A stretch of 64,000 nucleotides of DNA from a bacterium (GTDB lineage: Bacteria > Actinomycetota > Acidimicrobiia > Spongiisociales > Spongiisociaceae), in contig JAPPFW010000009.1 of NCBI GenBank assembly GCA_028821575.1, positions 18,169 through 82,168 of the forward strand, given 5' to 3'. The position numbers and the translations under genes were made by a program. Each line of letters starts with the position of its first letter. Positions within the stretch are counted from its first letter, which is position 1. A model generated the notes under the pieces. The model saw nothing but the letters and a program-made list of their open reading frames with translations, did not search any database and was not told the DNA's origin. Of the stretch, positions 54,501 to 63,943 are shown piece by piece.

Positions 54501-57109
54501 GCCCCAAGGTCCGATTCCTGATCAGGGGAGTGTTCCTCCTGGCCACGGTCGCCCTCTCCTGGGGTGCCCTGCTGATCGGGCAGCAATCCGTGGAGGTGAC
54601 GGTCGGCGAGCCTTCTCCCGAGACGTTCATCGCCGAGACCCCATTCCGAATCGAGGACGTCGAAGCGACCGAAGAGAAGCGACAGGAGGCGAGGGCGGCA
54701 GTCGATTCCGAATACAAGACCGACGACGCGATCGACGCGCTGGTGGTGGAGAACATCCTAGGGTTCTTCGCGTCCGTGAGGACCGCCACCGCGGACCAGC
54801 GAGCCGCGCCACTCCCGGTCGTCACGACCAGCAGCACGATCCCGCCCCCAACCACGAGCGCGCCCACCACCACACTTCCTGCCACCACGACCTCCATAGC
54901 CGCAGAGGCCACGACCACAGTGCCCGGATTCGTGGAGGGCCAGGAGCCCGCCGAGACGACCACCACGCCGCCGACCACGGTACCGCCTACGACCGTCCCC
55001 GAGGTCCCGAGAACCTCCGGTGTAACCGGCCAGGTGCTGATCGGAACCGGCGGAGACGGCGTGCTGGTCCCAAGGGATCAGGGGCTCGGTGACATACGAT
55101 TGGTGGCGTACGACTCGACGGGTGCGCAGTTCGTGGACCGGACGCTGAACAGCGGGCGTTTCTCGTTCACGGGCATGGCTGCCGGACCGGCCACGATCCT
55201 GGTGGATACGGAGTCGGTACCGCAGCGACTCACCGCGCACGAGGACCTCCTCCTGCGAGAGGTCGTCCTGGTCAGCGAGCGAGAACTGGAACTCGAGGCG
55301 CTCCGGATGGAGCCGGTGGTCGTCTCGCAGGACATCCAGGTCGCCAACTTGCGCGGTGCCGGCTACTCGCTCTCGGACACCACCATCCAGTTGCTGGTCA
55401 GGATCGCCACCGGCGACGTGGTGCGCGAGATACTCGGACAGGCGCCCTGGCTTCCGTCGATCGAGCAGGATGTCGTCCGCCTTGCTACCGAAACACTCGA
55501 CGCCGGGATCCTCAGCGAGGACCTTCTCGGGGTGAAGAGAGACATCCGATCCCGCACCATCCTGATTCCGATCCCCGATGTCGACTCGGCCGCATGGGAG
55601 GCCGTGTCACCGGTGGTCTACGAAGTCGCCGCAGAGTTCCTGGCTGCCAACAAGTCCCTCGACGACGTAGCGATGGCCACCAGCAGAGACGAGGCGGCCG
55701 AGCAGGTGGAAGCGGAGCAGATCGAGTACCCGGCAGGCACGATAATCGTCGAGCAGGGCGAGGAGATAACCGAACAGATAGAGCGGGCTCTGGAGGCCGG
55801 AGCACTGCTCGGTCTCAAGACTCCCCACCGTGTGGCCCTCGCCCTCGCCGCCCTGTTCATAGTCGGCCTGATCATGCTGTACGTCTACCGCTTCCAGGCA
55901 TCGGTGTGGGCCTCGATGCGCAGGATCGCCCTGCTGGGGCTCCTGATCACCCTCTCGGCCCTGGCCGCCCGGGGAGTGGCGGTCTTCGTGGATACCAACC
56001 CGGCGATCGGATACCTGGTTCCGGCCGCGGCGTTCGGCCTGATGACCGCGATACTGTTCGACGCCCGCACTGCGGTGCTGATGGCAGTGGCGGTCGGTTC
56101 GATGACGGCCGTCGCCACTACCGATCCCGGCTACACCCTCTTCGCGGTCCTGTCCACCCTGGCCCCGGTGCCGTTCGTATCATCCATCTCGGCGCGTCGC
56201 GACCTGCGCCGGGCGGCGCTGTACATCGTCGTCATCTCGGCTGCTCTTGCTTCGGTGATCGCATGGTTCTTCCACGAGAACCTGCCCATCTACGAGGCGG
56301 CGGCCTTCGCGCTGGGGAACGGCGCCATCTCGTGGCTGATAGGGAGTTCGCTGCTGTCGGTTCTCGAGATCATGTTCGACATCACCACCTCCCTGCGCCT
56401 GCTCGACCTGACGGACCGCAACCATCCCGCCCTCCGCTTGCTGGAGCAGAAGGCGATCGGTTCATTCAACCATTCCCTGATGGTGGGAACCCTCGCCGAC
56501 CGCGCCGCGCGGGCGGTGGATGCCAATCCGCTACTGGCCCGGGCCGCCGCCTACTACCACGACCTGGGAAAGACCGAGAACCCGCAGTTCTTCATCGAGA
56601 ACCAGTTCGGTATCCAGAACCCCCACGACCAGATGGCGCCGGAACGCTCTGCCGACGTGATCCGCCGTCATGTACTGGACGGGATCACCCTGGCCCGGAA
56701 GTTCCGCATCCCCGGTGAGGTCGCGGAGTCGGTGATCACTCACCACGGCGACGGAATCATGCACTTCTTCTACAACCGGGCGAAGGAACGCTACGGGCCC
56801 GACGCAGTGGACATGGAGGACTACCGTCACGCGGGGCGCAAACCGGTCCGCAAGGAGATGGCCATCGTCATGATGGCCGACTCGGTCGAGGGCGCGTGCC
56901 GCGCAGTGTTCCAGAACGAGGAGCCCTCCCCGGAGCGGATCGAACAACTGGTGGAGCGGGTGGTGAGCGAGAAGGTGAGCGACGGGCAACTGTCGGCGTC
57001 CCACCTCACGCTGGGAGACCTGACCAGCGCCAAGGCCGCCATGGTGGATGCCCTGGTCGGCCACTACCACCAACGTATTCCCTATCCCAATTTCCCCGAC
57101 GCCGAGTGA
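54497..57109 (+). CDS. pgpH: PgpH-type 7TM-HD cyclic-di-AMP phosphodiesterase with an embedded extra domain
   Basis: 870 residues: one N-terminal membrane segment, a large extracytoplasmic 7TMR-HDED domain (~35-450), seven membrane segments (~455-650) and a cytoplasmic HD phosphohydrolase domain with His688-Asp689 in YYHDLGK plus HHGDG. Within the extracytoplasmic domain, residues ~110-170 are Thr/Pro-rich and ~173-255 (VTGQVLIGTGGDGVLVP...SGRFSFTGMAAGPATILVDT) read as a carboxypeptidase-regulatory-like beta sandwich; standard PgpH lacks both. It should hydrolyse c-di-AMP, which governs K+ and wall homeostasis. ATGA overlap with phoH. Confidence 0.92.
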   Translation: MSPKVRFLIRGVFLLATVALSWGALLIGQQSVEVTVGEPSPETFIAETPFRIEDVEATEEKRQEARAAVDSEYKTDDAIDALVVENILGFFASVRTATADQRAAPLPVVTTSSTIPPPTTSAPTTTLPATTTSIAAEATTTVPGFVEGQEPAETTTTPPTTVPPTTVPEVPRTSGVTGQVLIGTGGDGVLVPRDQGLGDIRLVAYDSTGAQFVDRTLNSGRFSFTGMAAGPATILVDTESVPQRLTAHEDLLLREVVLVSERELELEALRMEPVVVSQDIQVANLRGAGYSLSDTTIQLLVRIATGDVVREILGQAPWLPSIEQDVVRLATETLDAGILSEDLLGVKRDIRSRTILIPIPDVDSAAWEAVSPVVYEVAAEFLAANKSLDDVAMATSRDEAAEQVEAEQIEYPAGTIIVEQGEEITEQIERALEAGALLGLKTPHRVALALAALFIVGLIMLYVYRFQASVWASMRRIALLGLLITLSALAARGVAVFVDTNPAIGYLVPAAAFGLMTAILFDARTAVLMAVAVGSMTAVATTDPGYTLFAVLSTLAPVPFVSSISARRDLRRAALYIVVISAALASVIAWFFHENLPIYEAAAFALGNGAISWLIGSSLLSVLEIMFDITTSLRLLDLTDRNHPALRLLEQKAIGSFNHSLMVGTLADRAARAVDANPLLARAAAYYHDLGKTENPQFFIENQFGIQNPHDQMAPERSADVIRRHVLDGITLARKFRIPGEVAESVITHHGDGIMHFFYNRAKERYGPDAVDMEDYRHAGRKPVRKEMAIVMMADSVEGACRAVFQNEEPSPERIEQLVERVVSEKVSDGQLSASHLTLGDLTSAKAAMVDALVGHYHQRIPYPNFPDAE

Positions 57110-57155
57110 TTGTCGCTCGATACCCCCGTCTACTCAGGTAGGGTGAGGACAGCCC

Positions 57156-57626
57156 GTGGACATCTACATGGAAGACGAGCAGGACGTCCCCTTATCGATC
57201 GAGCCGCTCCGGCGGCTGGCTCGTATCGTGCTGGAAGAGGAACGGCTTCCACACGGGACCGAGGTCGGCATCATGTTCGTGACCGACGAGACCATGGCGC
57301 GGTACAACCGCCGGTTCCTCGGAAAGGATGGACCGACCGACGTATTGGCCCTGCCCCTCGCGCCTGGTGGATACGAAGCCTCGAGAGCGGACAGCGCAAC
57401 CGCCGGCGGGGTTCCCTTCGGCCTCGGCGACATATTCGTGGCGCCCCGGTTCGTGCATCGGCAAGCCAGGGACCACGGCTCGGATCCCGAGGACGAGATT
57501 TCGCTCATGATCACGCACGGGTTGCTCCACCTGGTCGGTTACGACCATGAATCCGAGCCCGAGGCGGTGGTGATGGAGGAGCGGGAGCGCTCCTTGCTGG
57601 CATTGGTGGGAGTCGAGCGTCGATGA
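57156..57626 (+). CDS. ybeY: Endoribonuclease YbeY
   Basis: 156 residues from GTG 57156. The zinc motif is HGLLHLVGYDHE with His121, His125 and His131. The N-terminal part has the family RYNRRFLGKDGPTDVLALPL. Needed for 16S rRNA 3'-end maturation. Overlaps the following CBS-domain gene by four bases. Confidence 0.95.
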   Translation: MDIYMEDEQDVPLSIEPLRRLARIVLEEERLPHGTEVGIMFVTDETMARYNRRFLGKDGPTDVLALPLAPGGYEASRADSATAGGVPFGLGDIFVAPRFVHRQARDHGSDPEDEISLMITHGLLHLVGYDHESEPEAVVMEERERSLLALVGVERR

Positions 57627-58819
57627 TCGAGCTGGCATGGGGTATCTCGTGCGGAGTGCTGATCCTGGCGGCCGCCCTCCGGGTCGCGGGTGCCTCGCTC
57701 GTCCGGACGCCGCGAGCCGACGCGTTACACGACGCCGCCGACGGCGTACCGGGCGCGGTGAGCGTGGCCGAGTTGCTCGAGGACCGGGCCAGCATCCAGC
57801 CGTCAATCTCCCTGATCCACTCCGCACTGCTGGTGGCTTCCGCGCTGAGCGCCGCATGGGCCATCGCCACCCTATCGAGCGGCTGGATACTGGTCACCGC
57901 GCTGATCCTCACCGGCGTGGCTCTCGTCGTGTTCGGGGAGTGGCTACCGCGATCCCTCGGGCGTGAACGCCCGCGGGTCATCGCCTACCGGTTGGCTCGC
58001 CTACTCCGCGTGGCCGTCAGGGCGGGCGAGCGCGCGGTCGACCTGATATACGACGAAGAGGACGACGTCAACTCGGGTGCCGATGCGAACGGAGACCACG
58101 ACGCCTCCGATCGCGAGGAGATACGGATGATCTCGTCCGTACTGGAGTTCTCCTACGCCATCGTGAGGGAGGTCATGACCCCGCGCACCGACATGGTGAC
58201 CCTCGGCGCCGACCTCACCACGACCGAGGCCCTTGACCTGATCCTCGAGTACGGATTCTCAAGGGTGCCGGTAACAGGGCGGGGAGCGGACGACATCGTG
58301 GGTCTGGTGTATGCCAAGGACCTGCTCCACCTGGTGGGAGAACCCGCCGAGGCCACGCCCCTCGCCGAGATCATCAGACCGCCCTACTTCGTGCCCGAGA
58401 CAAAACCTGTCCGAGACCTGCTCAGGGAGATGCAGTCGTCGCAGTTCCACATGGCGGTCGCAGTGGACGAGTTCGGCGGAACCGCCGGCCTGGTCACGAT
58501 CGAGGACCTCATCGAGGAACTCGTGGGAGAGATCGTGGATGAGTACGACACCGAACCGCCCATGGTGGAGCCCCTCGAGGCGGGTGTCTTCCTGGTGGAT
58601 GCTCGTCTCCCGGTGGACGACCTAGCCGGCCTGCTCGACACCCACCTTCCGGACGGCGAATGGGACACGGTAGGCGGCCTGGTGCTCGGTCTGGCCGGGA
58701 GGGTTCCGATCGTCGGTGAGCGATTCGAGTTCGACGGCGCTGTCCTGATCCCCGAACGCGTGCAGGGTCGGCGCGTGGAGAGGGTCCGGGTCAGTCACCT
58801 GGTGGGCACCCAGAGATGA
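57623..58819 (+). CDS. CNNM-CBS-CorC_HlyC family membrane protein
   Basis: 398 residues. Three to four membrane segments (~1-120, CNNM-like but diverged), a CBS pair (VMTPRTDMVTLGADLT...; FVPETKPVRDLLREMQSSQFHMAVAVDEFGGTAGLVTIEDLIEELVGEI) and a C-terminal CorC/HlyC domain (~315-398). Homologues transport Mg2+ or regulate its efflux. Part of the phoH-pgpH-ybeY-era operon, the normal position for this gene. Confidence 0.92.
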   Translation: MIELAWGISCGVLILAAALRVAGASLVRTPRADALHDAADGVPGAVSVAELLEDRASIQPSISLIHSALLVASALSAAWAIATLSSGWILVTALILTGVALVVFGEWLPRSLGRERPRVIAYRLARLLRVAVRAGERAVDLIYDEEDDVNSGADANGDHDASDREEIRMISSVLEFSYAIVREVMTPRTDMVTLGADLTTTEALDLILEYGFSRVPVTGRGADDIVGLVYAKDLLHLVGEPAEATPLAEIIRPPYFVPETKPVRDLLREMQSSQFHMAVAVDEFGGTAGLVTIEDLIEELVGEIVDEYDTEPPMVEPLEAGVFLVDARLPVDDLAGLLDTHLPDGEWDTVGGLVLGLAGRVPIVGERFEFDGAVLIPERVQGRRVERVRVSHLVGTQR

Positions 58820-58836
58820 TCCGCCCCGGTTGATGG

Positions 58837-59727
58837 ATGAAGACGGGCTTCGCGGCCGTGGTCGGCCGCCCCAACGTCGGCAAGTCGACTCTCATCAACG
58901 GCTTGGTGGGTAGCAAGGTATCGATCACCTCCAAGCGTCCTCAGACCACCCGCCTGGTGGCACGCGGGATACTGACCATCGAGGGTCCGGATGGGGGAGC
59001 CCAGATAGTCCTGATCGACACTCCCGGGCTTCACCGCCCGCGCACCGCGTTGGGAGAGCGCCTCAACTCGATCGCCTACAGGAGCCTCGTCGAGGCCGAT
59101 TGCTTCCTCTTCGTCATCGAGGCTACCGGCAAGGTTGGTCCCGGTGACCGCCGGATCGCAGAACGCCTTATCAGGATCGGCCCGGCCGACAAGGTGATTG
59201 TGATCGTGAACAAGATCGACCTGGTCCGTAAGGGCCGCGTAGCAGAGCGCCTGAGCGAAGCCGCTCCGTGGGACTTCGGAGCCTACGTGCCGGTTTCGGC
59301 ATTGACCGGCGACGGCCTCGACCGCGTAGTCGGCGAACTGGTGCCCCGCCTACCCGAAGGGCCTGCGCACTATCCGGCGGGCACGAGCACGGACCAGCCG
59401 GAGGAGGTGCTGGTGGCCGAAACGGTGCGCGAGAAGTTGCTCGCCGTGATGCGTGATGAGCTTCCCCACTCGGTGGCGGTCAAGACCGAGACCATCGAGC
59501 GACGGAAAGGCGGCTCGATCCGGATCGAGGCCTCCATCTACGTGGAGCGCCTCTCCCAGAAGGGAATCGTCATCGGTGCCGGCGGATCGATGATCCGCCA
59601 GGTGGGAACTGAGGCCCGCCTGGACCTCGAGAAGACCCTCGCCGGCCCGGTGTACCTCGACCTTCGAGTTAAGGTCGAGAAGGACTGGCAACGTTACCCC
59701 GACCGGATAAGACGGCTGGGCCTCTAG
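58837..59727 (+). CDS. era: GTPase Era, 30S assembly factor
   Basis: 296 residues: GRPNVGKST (G1), a DTPG switch, NKID (G4) and a C-terminal KH domain (SIRIEASIYVERLSQKGIVIGAGGSMI) that binds the 16S 3' end. ATG 58837 is 17 bases after the CBS gene. Its TAG stop opens the longest heptad repeat of the window. Confidence 0.97.
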   Translation: MKTGFAAVVGRPNVGKSTLINGLVGSKVSITSKRPQTTRLVARGILTIEGPDGGAQIVLIDTPGLHRPRTALGERLNSIAYRSLVEADCFLFVIEATGKVGPGDRRIAERLIRIGPADKVIVIVNKIDLVRKGRVAERLSEAAPWDFGAYVPVSALTGDGLDRVVGELVPRLPEGPAHYPAGTSTDQPEEVLVAETVREKLLAVMRDELPHSVAVKTETIERRKGGSIRIEASIYVERLSQKGIVIGAGGSMIRQVGTEARLDLEKTLAGPVYLDLRVKVEKDWQRYPDRIRRLGL

Positions 59728-59813
59728 TCAGGTGTTAGGTGTTAGGTGGTAGTGGATGAAGGTGATATTCAAGAGACGACCAGCCGCTAGCCGCTAACCA
59801 CCAGCCGGTCGAT
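59723..59813. repeat. Heptad repeat locus 7 (13 units, 91 bases), between convergent era and phhB
   Basis: Units AGGTGTT (twice), AGGTGGT and AGTGGAT on the left and ACCAGCC, GCTAGCC, GCTAACC and ACCAGCC on the right, all in one 7-base phase. It includes the era stop (59725-59727) and the last seven codons and stop of phhB (59787-59789, minus strand). CTAGCCGCTAACC (59787-59799) is the exact complement of 43453-43465 at leuS. Confidence 0.88.
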
Positions 59814-60074
59814 GCGTGCGGCTAGCGTCGTGTCCTTTTGGGTGAGACCTCCCTGGTCATGGGTGGTGAGCGATATCGTCACCCGGTTGTAGCGGATGTC
59901 GATGTCAGGATGGTGAAAGGCCTTCTCGGCCAGCACCCCCACCGACGCCACGAAGCCGATCGACCTCGCGAAGTCGCCGAACCGGTAGGTCTTGCTGATG
60001 GTTTCCCCCGAGAGTTCCCACCCGGAGTGGGAAGCCAGGAACTCCCGGCGGTCGGATTCATCGAGTAGGGCCAC
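59787..60074 (-). CDS. phhB: Pterin-4a-carbinolamine dehydratase-like protein
   Basis: 95 residues from GTG 60074. The PCD motif is intact: EKAFHHPDIDIRYNRVTISLTTH followed by a distal Asp, with the two histidines that bind the pterin. It dehydrates 4a-hydroxytetrahydropterin; in bacteria without an aromatic hydroxylase it may act in molybdopterin or other metabolism. A -10-like TAGGGT (60081-60086) is six bases upstream of GTG, suggesting a leaderless transcript. The C-terminus LVVSG is encoded by the heptad repeat. Confidence 0.92.
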   Translation of the reverse strand: MALLDESDRREFLASHSGWELSGETISKTYRFGDFARSIGFVASVGVLAEKAFHHPDIDIRYNRVTISLTTHDQGGLTQKDTTLAARIDRLVVSG

Positions 60075-60152
60075 GGCCTCACCCTACCCTCGGAACTCGC
60101 CCCGCCGGGTACCCTGCCGGATGATGTCCACAGTCCTGCGCCTCGGCCGACG

Positions 60153-60881
60153 ATGACGCTCCGGCGTGACCAGGGAATCGTCCTCCGCGGCTACCCGTTC
60201 GGAGAGGCAGACCGGATCGTTCTCCTGATCAGCCCCAACCACGGGTTGGTAAGGGCGGTGGCCAAGGGTGTCCGCAGGACGAAGAGTCGCTTCGGGGGTC
60301 GCCTGGAACCCCTCACCCACGTTGATCTCGTGCTCTTCCAGGGGCGTAACCTTGCCACCATCACACAGGTCTCCGTCATAGAGCCCTTCCCGCGGCTACG
60401 CGGCGATCTCGACGCGGTGCTGGTCGCGGGGACCATGGCGGAGGCGATCAGCAAGGTGATCGTGGAAGGTGAGCCTTCCCACCGGCTCTTCCTGCTCCTG
60501 CAGAGGGGACTGCAGGCGCTCGAGCACGGCGCCGGGGGCCTGGACCTGGTCGCCTCCTTCCTTCTCAAGCTGATGGATGCCCTCGGACAGGCCCCGGCCC
60601 TGCGCCACTGCGCCGCCTGTGGCCGGAAGAACGCCCTGGACCGGTTCAGCCTGGTGGGAGGGGGACTCGTTTGCAGCACATGCGACATCGGGGGAACGTT
60701 TCGACTGCGCGAGGGACTCACACTGCACCTGGCCCGGCTGTCCGATGCCGACTTCCTCGACCTCAAGGAACCCGACAGCGACCTGGCGGCGGATGCAGTG
60801 GGCCTGGCCAGGCGTTTCGTCGAGTTCCACATCGAGGTGGGCCTAGCCGGACTCGCCTACAGCAACATCAAAGGGGTATGA
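60153..60881 (+). CDS. recO: DNA repair protein RecO
   Basis: 242 residues. OB-fold N-terminal domain (RRDQGIVLRGYPFGEADRIVLLIS) with the GVRRTKSRFGGRLEPLTHVDL segment; the helical domain carries a zinc pair CAACG...CSTC. It loads RecA on SSB-coated gaps with RecR. Follows era as in many bacteria, here with phhB between on the other strand. Overlaps uppS by four bases (ATGA). Confidence 0.95.
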   Translation: MTLRRDQGIVLRGYPFGEADRIVLLISPNHGLVRAVAKGVRRTKSRFGGRLEPLTHVDLVLFQGRNLATITQVSVIEPFPRLRGDLDAVLVAGTMAEAISKVIVEGEPSHRLFLLLQRGLQALEHGAGGLDLVASFLLKLMDALGQAPALRHCAACGRKNALDRFSLVGGGLVCSTCDIGGTFRLREGLTLHLARLSDADFLDLKEPDSDLAADAVGLARRFVEFHIEVGLAGLAYSNIKGV

Positions 60882-61672
60882 CCATGGGCACCGAGGAAAC
60901 CGTAGCCCGCCTCGACCTGACCAGGGTGGACCCGGATCGGATCCCGGCCCATCTCGGTCTCATCATGGACGGTAACGGCAGGTGGGCGACCGAGCGCAAC
61001 CTGCCCAGGACCGCCGGACATGCGGCAGGGGAGGCCGTTCTCTTCGAATGCGTGGAAGGAGCGCTGGCGGTCGGACTGCGCTGGCTGTCCGCCTACACGT
61101 TCTCCACCGAGAACTGGACCCGCTCGCCCGACGAGGTCTCCTTCCTGATGTGGTTCAACGAGGACATCCTGTTGCGCCGCCTCGACTCACTGGACGGGAT
61201 GGGCGTGAGGCTGCACTTCGCCGGAGACCTGGCCGATGAGCGCATTCCGGAACGCAACCGGCGCCATATGCGCGACGCGGTTGCCCGCACTCGCGACAAC
61301 GAGCGGCTCGCCCTCGTCCTGGCCTTCAACTACGGAGGCCGGGCCGAGATCATGAGAGCCGTCCAGATCCTCGCAGCCGAGGTGGCCGCCGGTCACCGGA
61401 ATGCGTGCGCCATCAGGGAACGCGACCTGGCCGGTCACTTCTACGTACCCGGCATGCCCGACCCGGATGTGATCGTGCGGACTTCAGGGGAGATGCGGAT
61501 CTCGAACTTCCTATTGTGGGGGAGCGCCTATGCCGAGTTGGTCTTCACCGACACCCTATGGCCCGACTTCGGCGCGCAGGATCTGGTGGACGCCATCATC
61601 GAGTTCCAGATGCGGGGACGGCGGTTCGGAGGGGCGGTGTCGCCCGGCAGTCCTGAGGAGACCGATGGGTAA
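60878..61672 (+). CDS. uppS: Isoprenyl (undecaprenyl) diphosphate synthase
   Basis: 264 residues from ATG 60878. The substrate motif [13 protein letters not shown] has the catalytic Asp31, and [14 protein letters not shown] plus the acidic TDTLWPDF segment complete the cis-prenyltransferase signature. It makes the lipid carrier for wall synthesis. The frame is open upstream inside recO, but the coupled ATG is preferred. Its TAA stop lies in a palindrome. Confidence 0.95.
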   Translation: MTMGTEETVARLDLTRVDPDRIPAHLGLIMDGNGRWATERNLPRTAGHAAGEAVLFECVEGALAVGLRWLSAYTFSTENWTRSPDEVSFLMWFNEDILLRRLDSLDGMGVRLHFAGDLADERIPERNRRHMRDAVARTRDNERLALVLAFNYGGRAEIMRAVQILAAEVAAGHRNACAIRERDLAGHFYVPGMPDPDVIVRTSGEMRISNFLLWGSAYAELVFTDTLWPDFGAQDLVDAIIEFQMRGRRFGGAVSPGSPEETDG

Positions 61673-61690
61673 CCGGGGTCGGTTACCATC
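61664..61690. terminator. Palindrome containing the uppS stop codon
   Basis: GGTAACC (61668-61674) and GGTTACC (61681-61687) form a 7-bp stem with a 6-base loop, extended by GAT/ATC across a one-base bulge. The uppS TAA (61670-61672) is in the left arm. It ends 26 bases before the glyS ATG. Confidence 0.6.
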
Positions 61691-61716
61691 CCTGCGCCTC
61701 GCCTAGGAGCCCGCCG

Positions 61717-63045
61717 ATGCCGGAACCCACCTTCGCCACGATCGTAAACCTGGCCAAGAAACGCGGGTTCGTCTTCCAGGCGTCCGAAATATACGGGGGA
61801 CTCCGTTCTGCTTACGACTACGGACCACTCGGCGTCGCCCTGCTGCGCAACGTGAAAGAGGCCTGGTGGAGATCCATGGTCCGGTCGAGGGACGACGTGG
61901 TCGGGCTGGACTCGGCCATCATCCAGTCGCCGCTGGTGTGGGAGGCGTCGGGTCATGTCTCCCAGTTCCACGATCCACTGGTCGAGTGCACCTCCTGCCA
62001 TAGCCGGCACCGGCTGGACAAACTCGAAGACCAGTCCCGGTGCCCGAAATGTGGCACCCGGGAGTCCTTCACCGAGGCGCGGGACTTCAATCTAATGTTC
62101 CGGACCCACATGGGTCCGGTGGCGGGCGAGGGGAACCTCGTCTACCTGCGTCCCGAAACTGCGCAGGGCATCTTCACGAACTTCGAGAACGTCCGGAGGG
62201 TCATGCGTCGCAAGCTGCCGTTCGGTATAGCCCAGGTCGGCAAGTCGTTCCGCAACGAGATCACGCCCGGCCAGTTCGTCTTCCGCACGCGCGAGTTCGA
62301 GCAGATGGAGATGGAGTTCTTCACGCATCCCGACGAGGCGGACCAATGGTTCGAATACTGGATCGACGAGCGCCGAGCCTGGTACCTGGACCTGGGTATG
62401 CGCTCCGACAACCTCCGGTTGAGGTCCCATCAGGGCGACGAACTCGCCCACTACGCGGTGGGCACCTACGACGTGGAATACCGCTTCCCGTGGGGATGGG
62501 ACGAACTGGAGGGGATCGCCAACCGTACCGACTTCGACCTCCGCATGCACTCGGAGCACTCCGGCAAGGACCTCCGCTACTTCGATCAGGCGGCAGGAGA
62601 GCGGTTCTACCCGTACGTGATCGAACCGGCCGCCGGCGCCACCAGGGCCGCCTTCGCGTTCCTGATCGATGCCTACGACGAGGAGATCGTCAGGGGCGCC
62701 ACCAGGGCGGTCCTGCGCATCGATTCGAGGCTCGCGCCCATCAAGGTGGCGGTCCTCCCGCTTTCCCGCAAGCCCGACCTGGTCGAGGTTACCGGAAGGG
62801 TTGCTTCCTTGCTCCGGCCCCGATGGGACATCGAGGTCGACGTAACCCAGGCGATCGGTAGGCGGTACCGGCGGCAGGACGAGATCGGAACCCCGCTCTG
62901 CGTGACCGTCGACTTCCGGACCCTCGACGACCGCGCGGTTACGGTCCGGGACAGGGATACGATGGCTCAGGACCGGGTGTCGATCGACCGGCTGGTCGGC
63001 TACCTGGCAGACCGTCTGGCGGACAGCCCGAGAACGGGAGCGTGA
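61717..63045 (+). CDS. glyS: Glycyl-tRNA synthetase (dimeric, class II)
   Basis: 442 residues of the single-chain alpha2 type: N-terminal [25 protein letters not shown], a zinc-ribbon-like CTSCH...CPKCG insert, motif 2 [25 protein letters not shown] and motif 3 near [18 protein letters not shown], then the anticodon-binding domain (~345-442). Not the alpha2-beta2 GlyQS form. ATG 61717. Its TGA overlaps the next gene's GTG. Confidence 0.96.
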   Translation: MPEPTFATIVNLAKKRGFVFQASEIYGGLRSAYDYGPLGVALLRNVKEAWWRSMVRSRDDVVGLDSAIIQSPLVWEASGHVSQFHDPLVECTSCHSRHRLDKLEDQSRCPKCGTRESFTEARDFNLMFRTHMGPVAGEGNLVYLRPETAQGIFTNFENVRRVMRRKLPFGIAQVGKSFRNEITPGQFVFRTREFEQMEMEFFTHPDEADQWFEYWIDERRAWYLDLGMRSDNLRLRSHQGDELAHYAVGTYDVEYRFPWGWDELEGIANRTDFDLRMHSEHSGKDLRYFDQAAGERFYPYVIEPAAGATRAAFAFLIDAYDEEIVRGATRAVLRIDSRLAPIKVAVLPLSRKPDLVEVTGRVASLLRPRWDIEVDVTQAIGRRYRRQDEIGTPLCVTVDFRTLDDRAVTVRDRDTMAQDRVSIDRLVGYLADRLADSPRTGA

Positions 63046-63899
63046 AGGTGAGAAGAGTAGGGATAGCCATCGGGATATTGCTGGTTCTGGTGGTCGCGGG
63101 CCTCGCCTACGTCTGGTTCTCAGGGGGAAGCGGGGAGCCGAGCACCGAGGTCACCGCCCCGCCCGTGACCACGGCCGCCCCGACCCAGTCGGACAGCAGC
63201 GAAGAGGGAGAAGCAGCAGCGGAAGAGGAAGGGCCACCGGCTCCGGCGGACACCGTGGCCGAGGAGCCCGGCACCACCGCTGGGACCGCGACCACGACGT
63301 CGGCCGTCGCCACATCTCCGTCCACGACCCAGGCCACGGACCGGGACGAGGAGGCCACGGCCGTCGTGTACCGCATTGACAAGGCCGAGTCGTCGGTCCG
63401 CTTCGAGATCGACGAGATCCTGAACGGTAGTCCCAAGCGGGTCGTCGGTACCACCAGCGAGGTGGCCGGCGAGATCCTGATCGACTTCGACAACCCGCCC
63501 GCCTCCAGCCTCGGCGCAGTCGTGATCAACGTCCGTACCCTCGAGACCGACTCCAGCTTCCGCGACCGGGCGATGCGAGGTCCCATACTCGGCTCAGCCA
63601 GGGACGAGAACGAGTTCGCCACGTTCGAACCAACGGACATCACAGGTCTTCCGGACCGGGTGACCGTAGGAGATCGCGTATCTCTGACTGTGGTGGGCGA
63701 CTTCACATTGAGCGGTGTGACCCTACCCGTCGAGTTCTCCGTCGAGGCGGTGGTCGGCTCAACCGAGCGCATCGAGGTGAGCGGCGTAGCGACCGTGCTC
63801 CGGTCGGACTTCGGTCTAACGGTCCCAGATGTACCGAGCGTGAGCGACGTAGCCGACGAAGTGACCCTCGCCATCGAGTTGGTGGCAGTGGTGGGTTAG
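63042..63899 (+). CDS. Membrane-anchored YceI-like domain protein
   Basis: 285 residues from GTG 63042 (GTGA overlap with glyS). One N-terminal membrane segment ([20 protein letters not shown]), a ~75-residue Thr/Pro/Glu-rich linker, then a YceI-type lipocalin-like domain ([16 protein letters not shown]...; [19 protein letters not shown]) with the typical GD(F/L)TL(S/H)GVT strand. The family binds isoprenoid quinones or polyprenols outside the membrane. Its neighbour uppS makes polyprenyl diphosphate, a suggestive pairing. C-terminus VAVVG and TAG are encoded in the heptad repeat. Confidence 0.87.
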   Translation: MKVRRVGIAIGILLVLVVAGLAYVWFSGGSGEPSTEVTAPPVTTAAPTQSDSSEEGEAAAEEEGPPAPADTVAEEPGTTAGTATTTSAVATSPSTTQATDRDEEATAVVYRIDKAESSVRFEIDEILNGSPKRVVGTTSEVAGEILIDFDNPPASSLGAVVINVRTLETDSSFRDRAMRGPILGSARDENEFATFEPTDITGLPDRVTVGDRVSLTVVGDFTLSGVTLPVEFSVEAVVGSTERIEVSGVATVLRSDFGLTVPDVPSVSDVADEVTLAIELVAVVG

Positions 63900-63943
63900 A
63901 GGGTCAGGTCCAAGGTGCCAGGTGCGAGTAGGTGCTAGTTAGA
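63881..63943. repeat. Heptad repeat locus 8 (9 units)
   Basis: Units such as GTGGTGG, GGTCAGG, TGCCAGG and AGGTGCT in one phase, overlapping the last codons and TAG (63897-63899) of the YceI gene. Only a GT-rich half is seen; a fold-back half may be absent. Confidence 0.65.

Noticed and set aside
61717-63045. Histidyl- or prolyl-tRNA synthetase
   Set aside because: The class II motifs and the [14 protein letters not shown] opening are specific to the dimeric glycyl enzyme.
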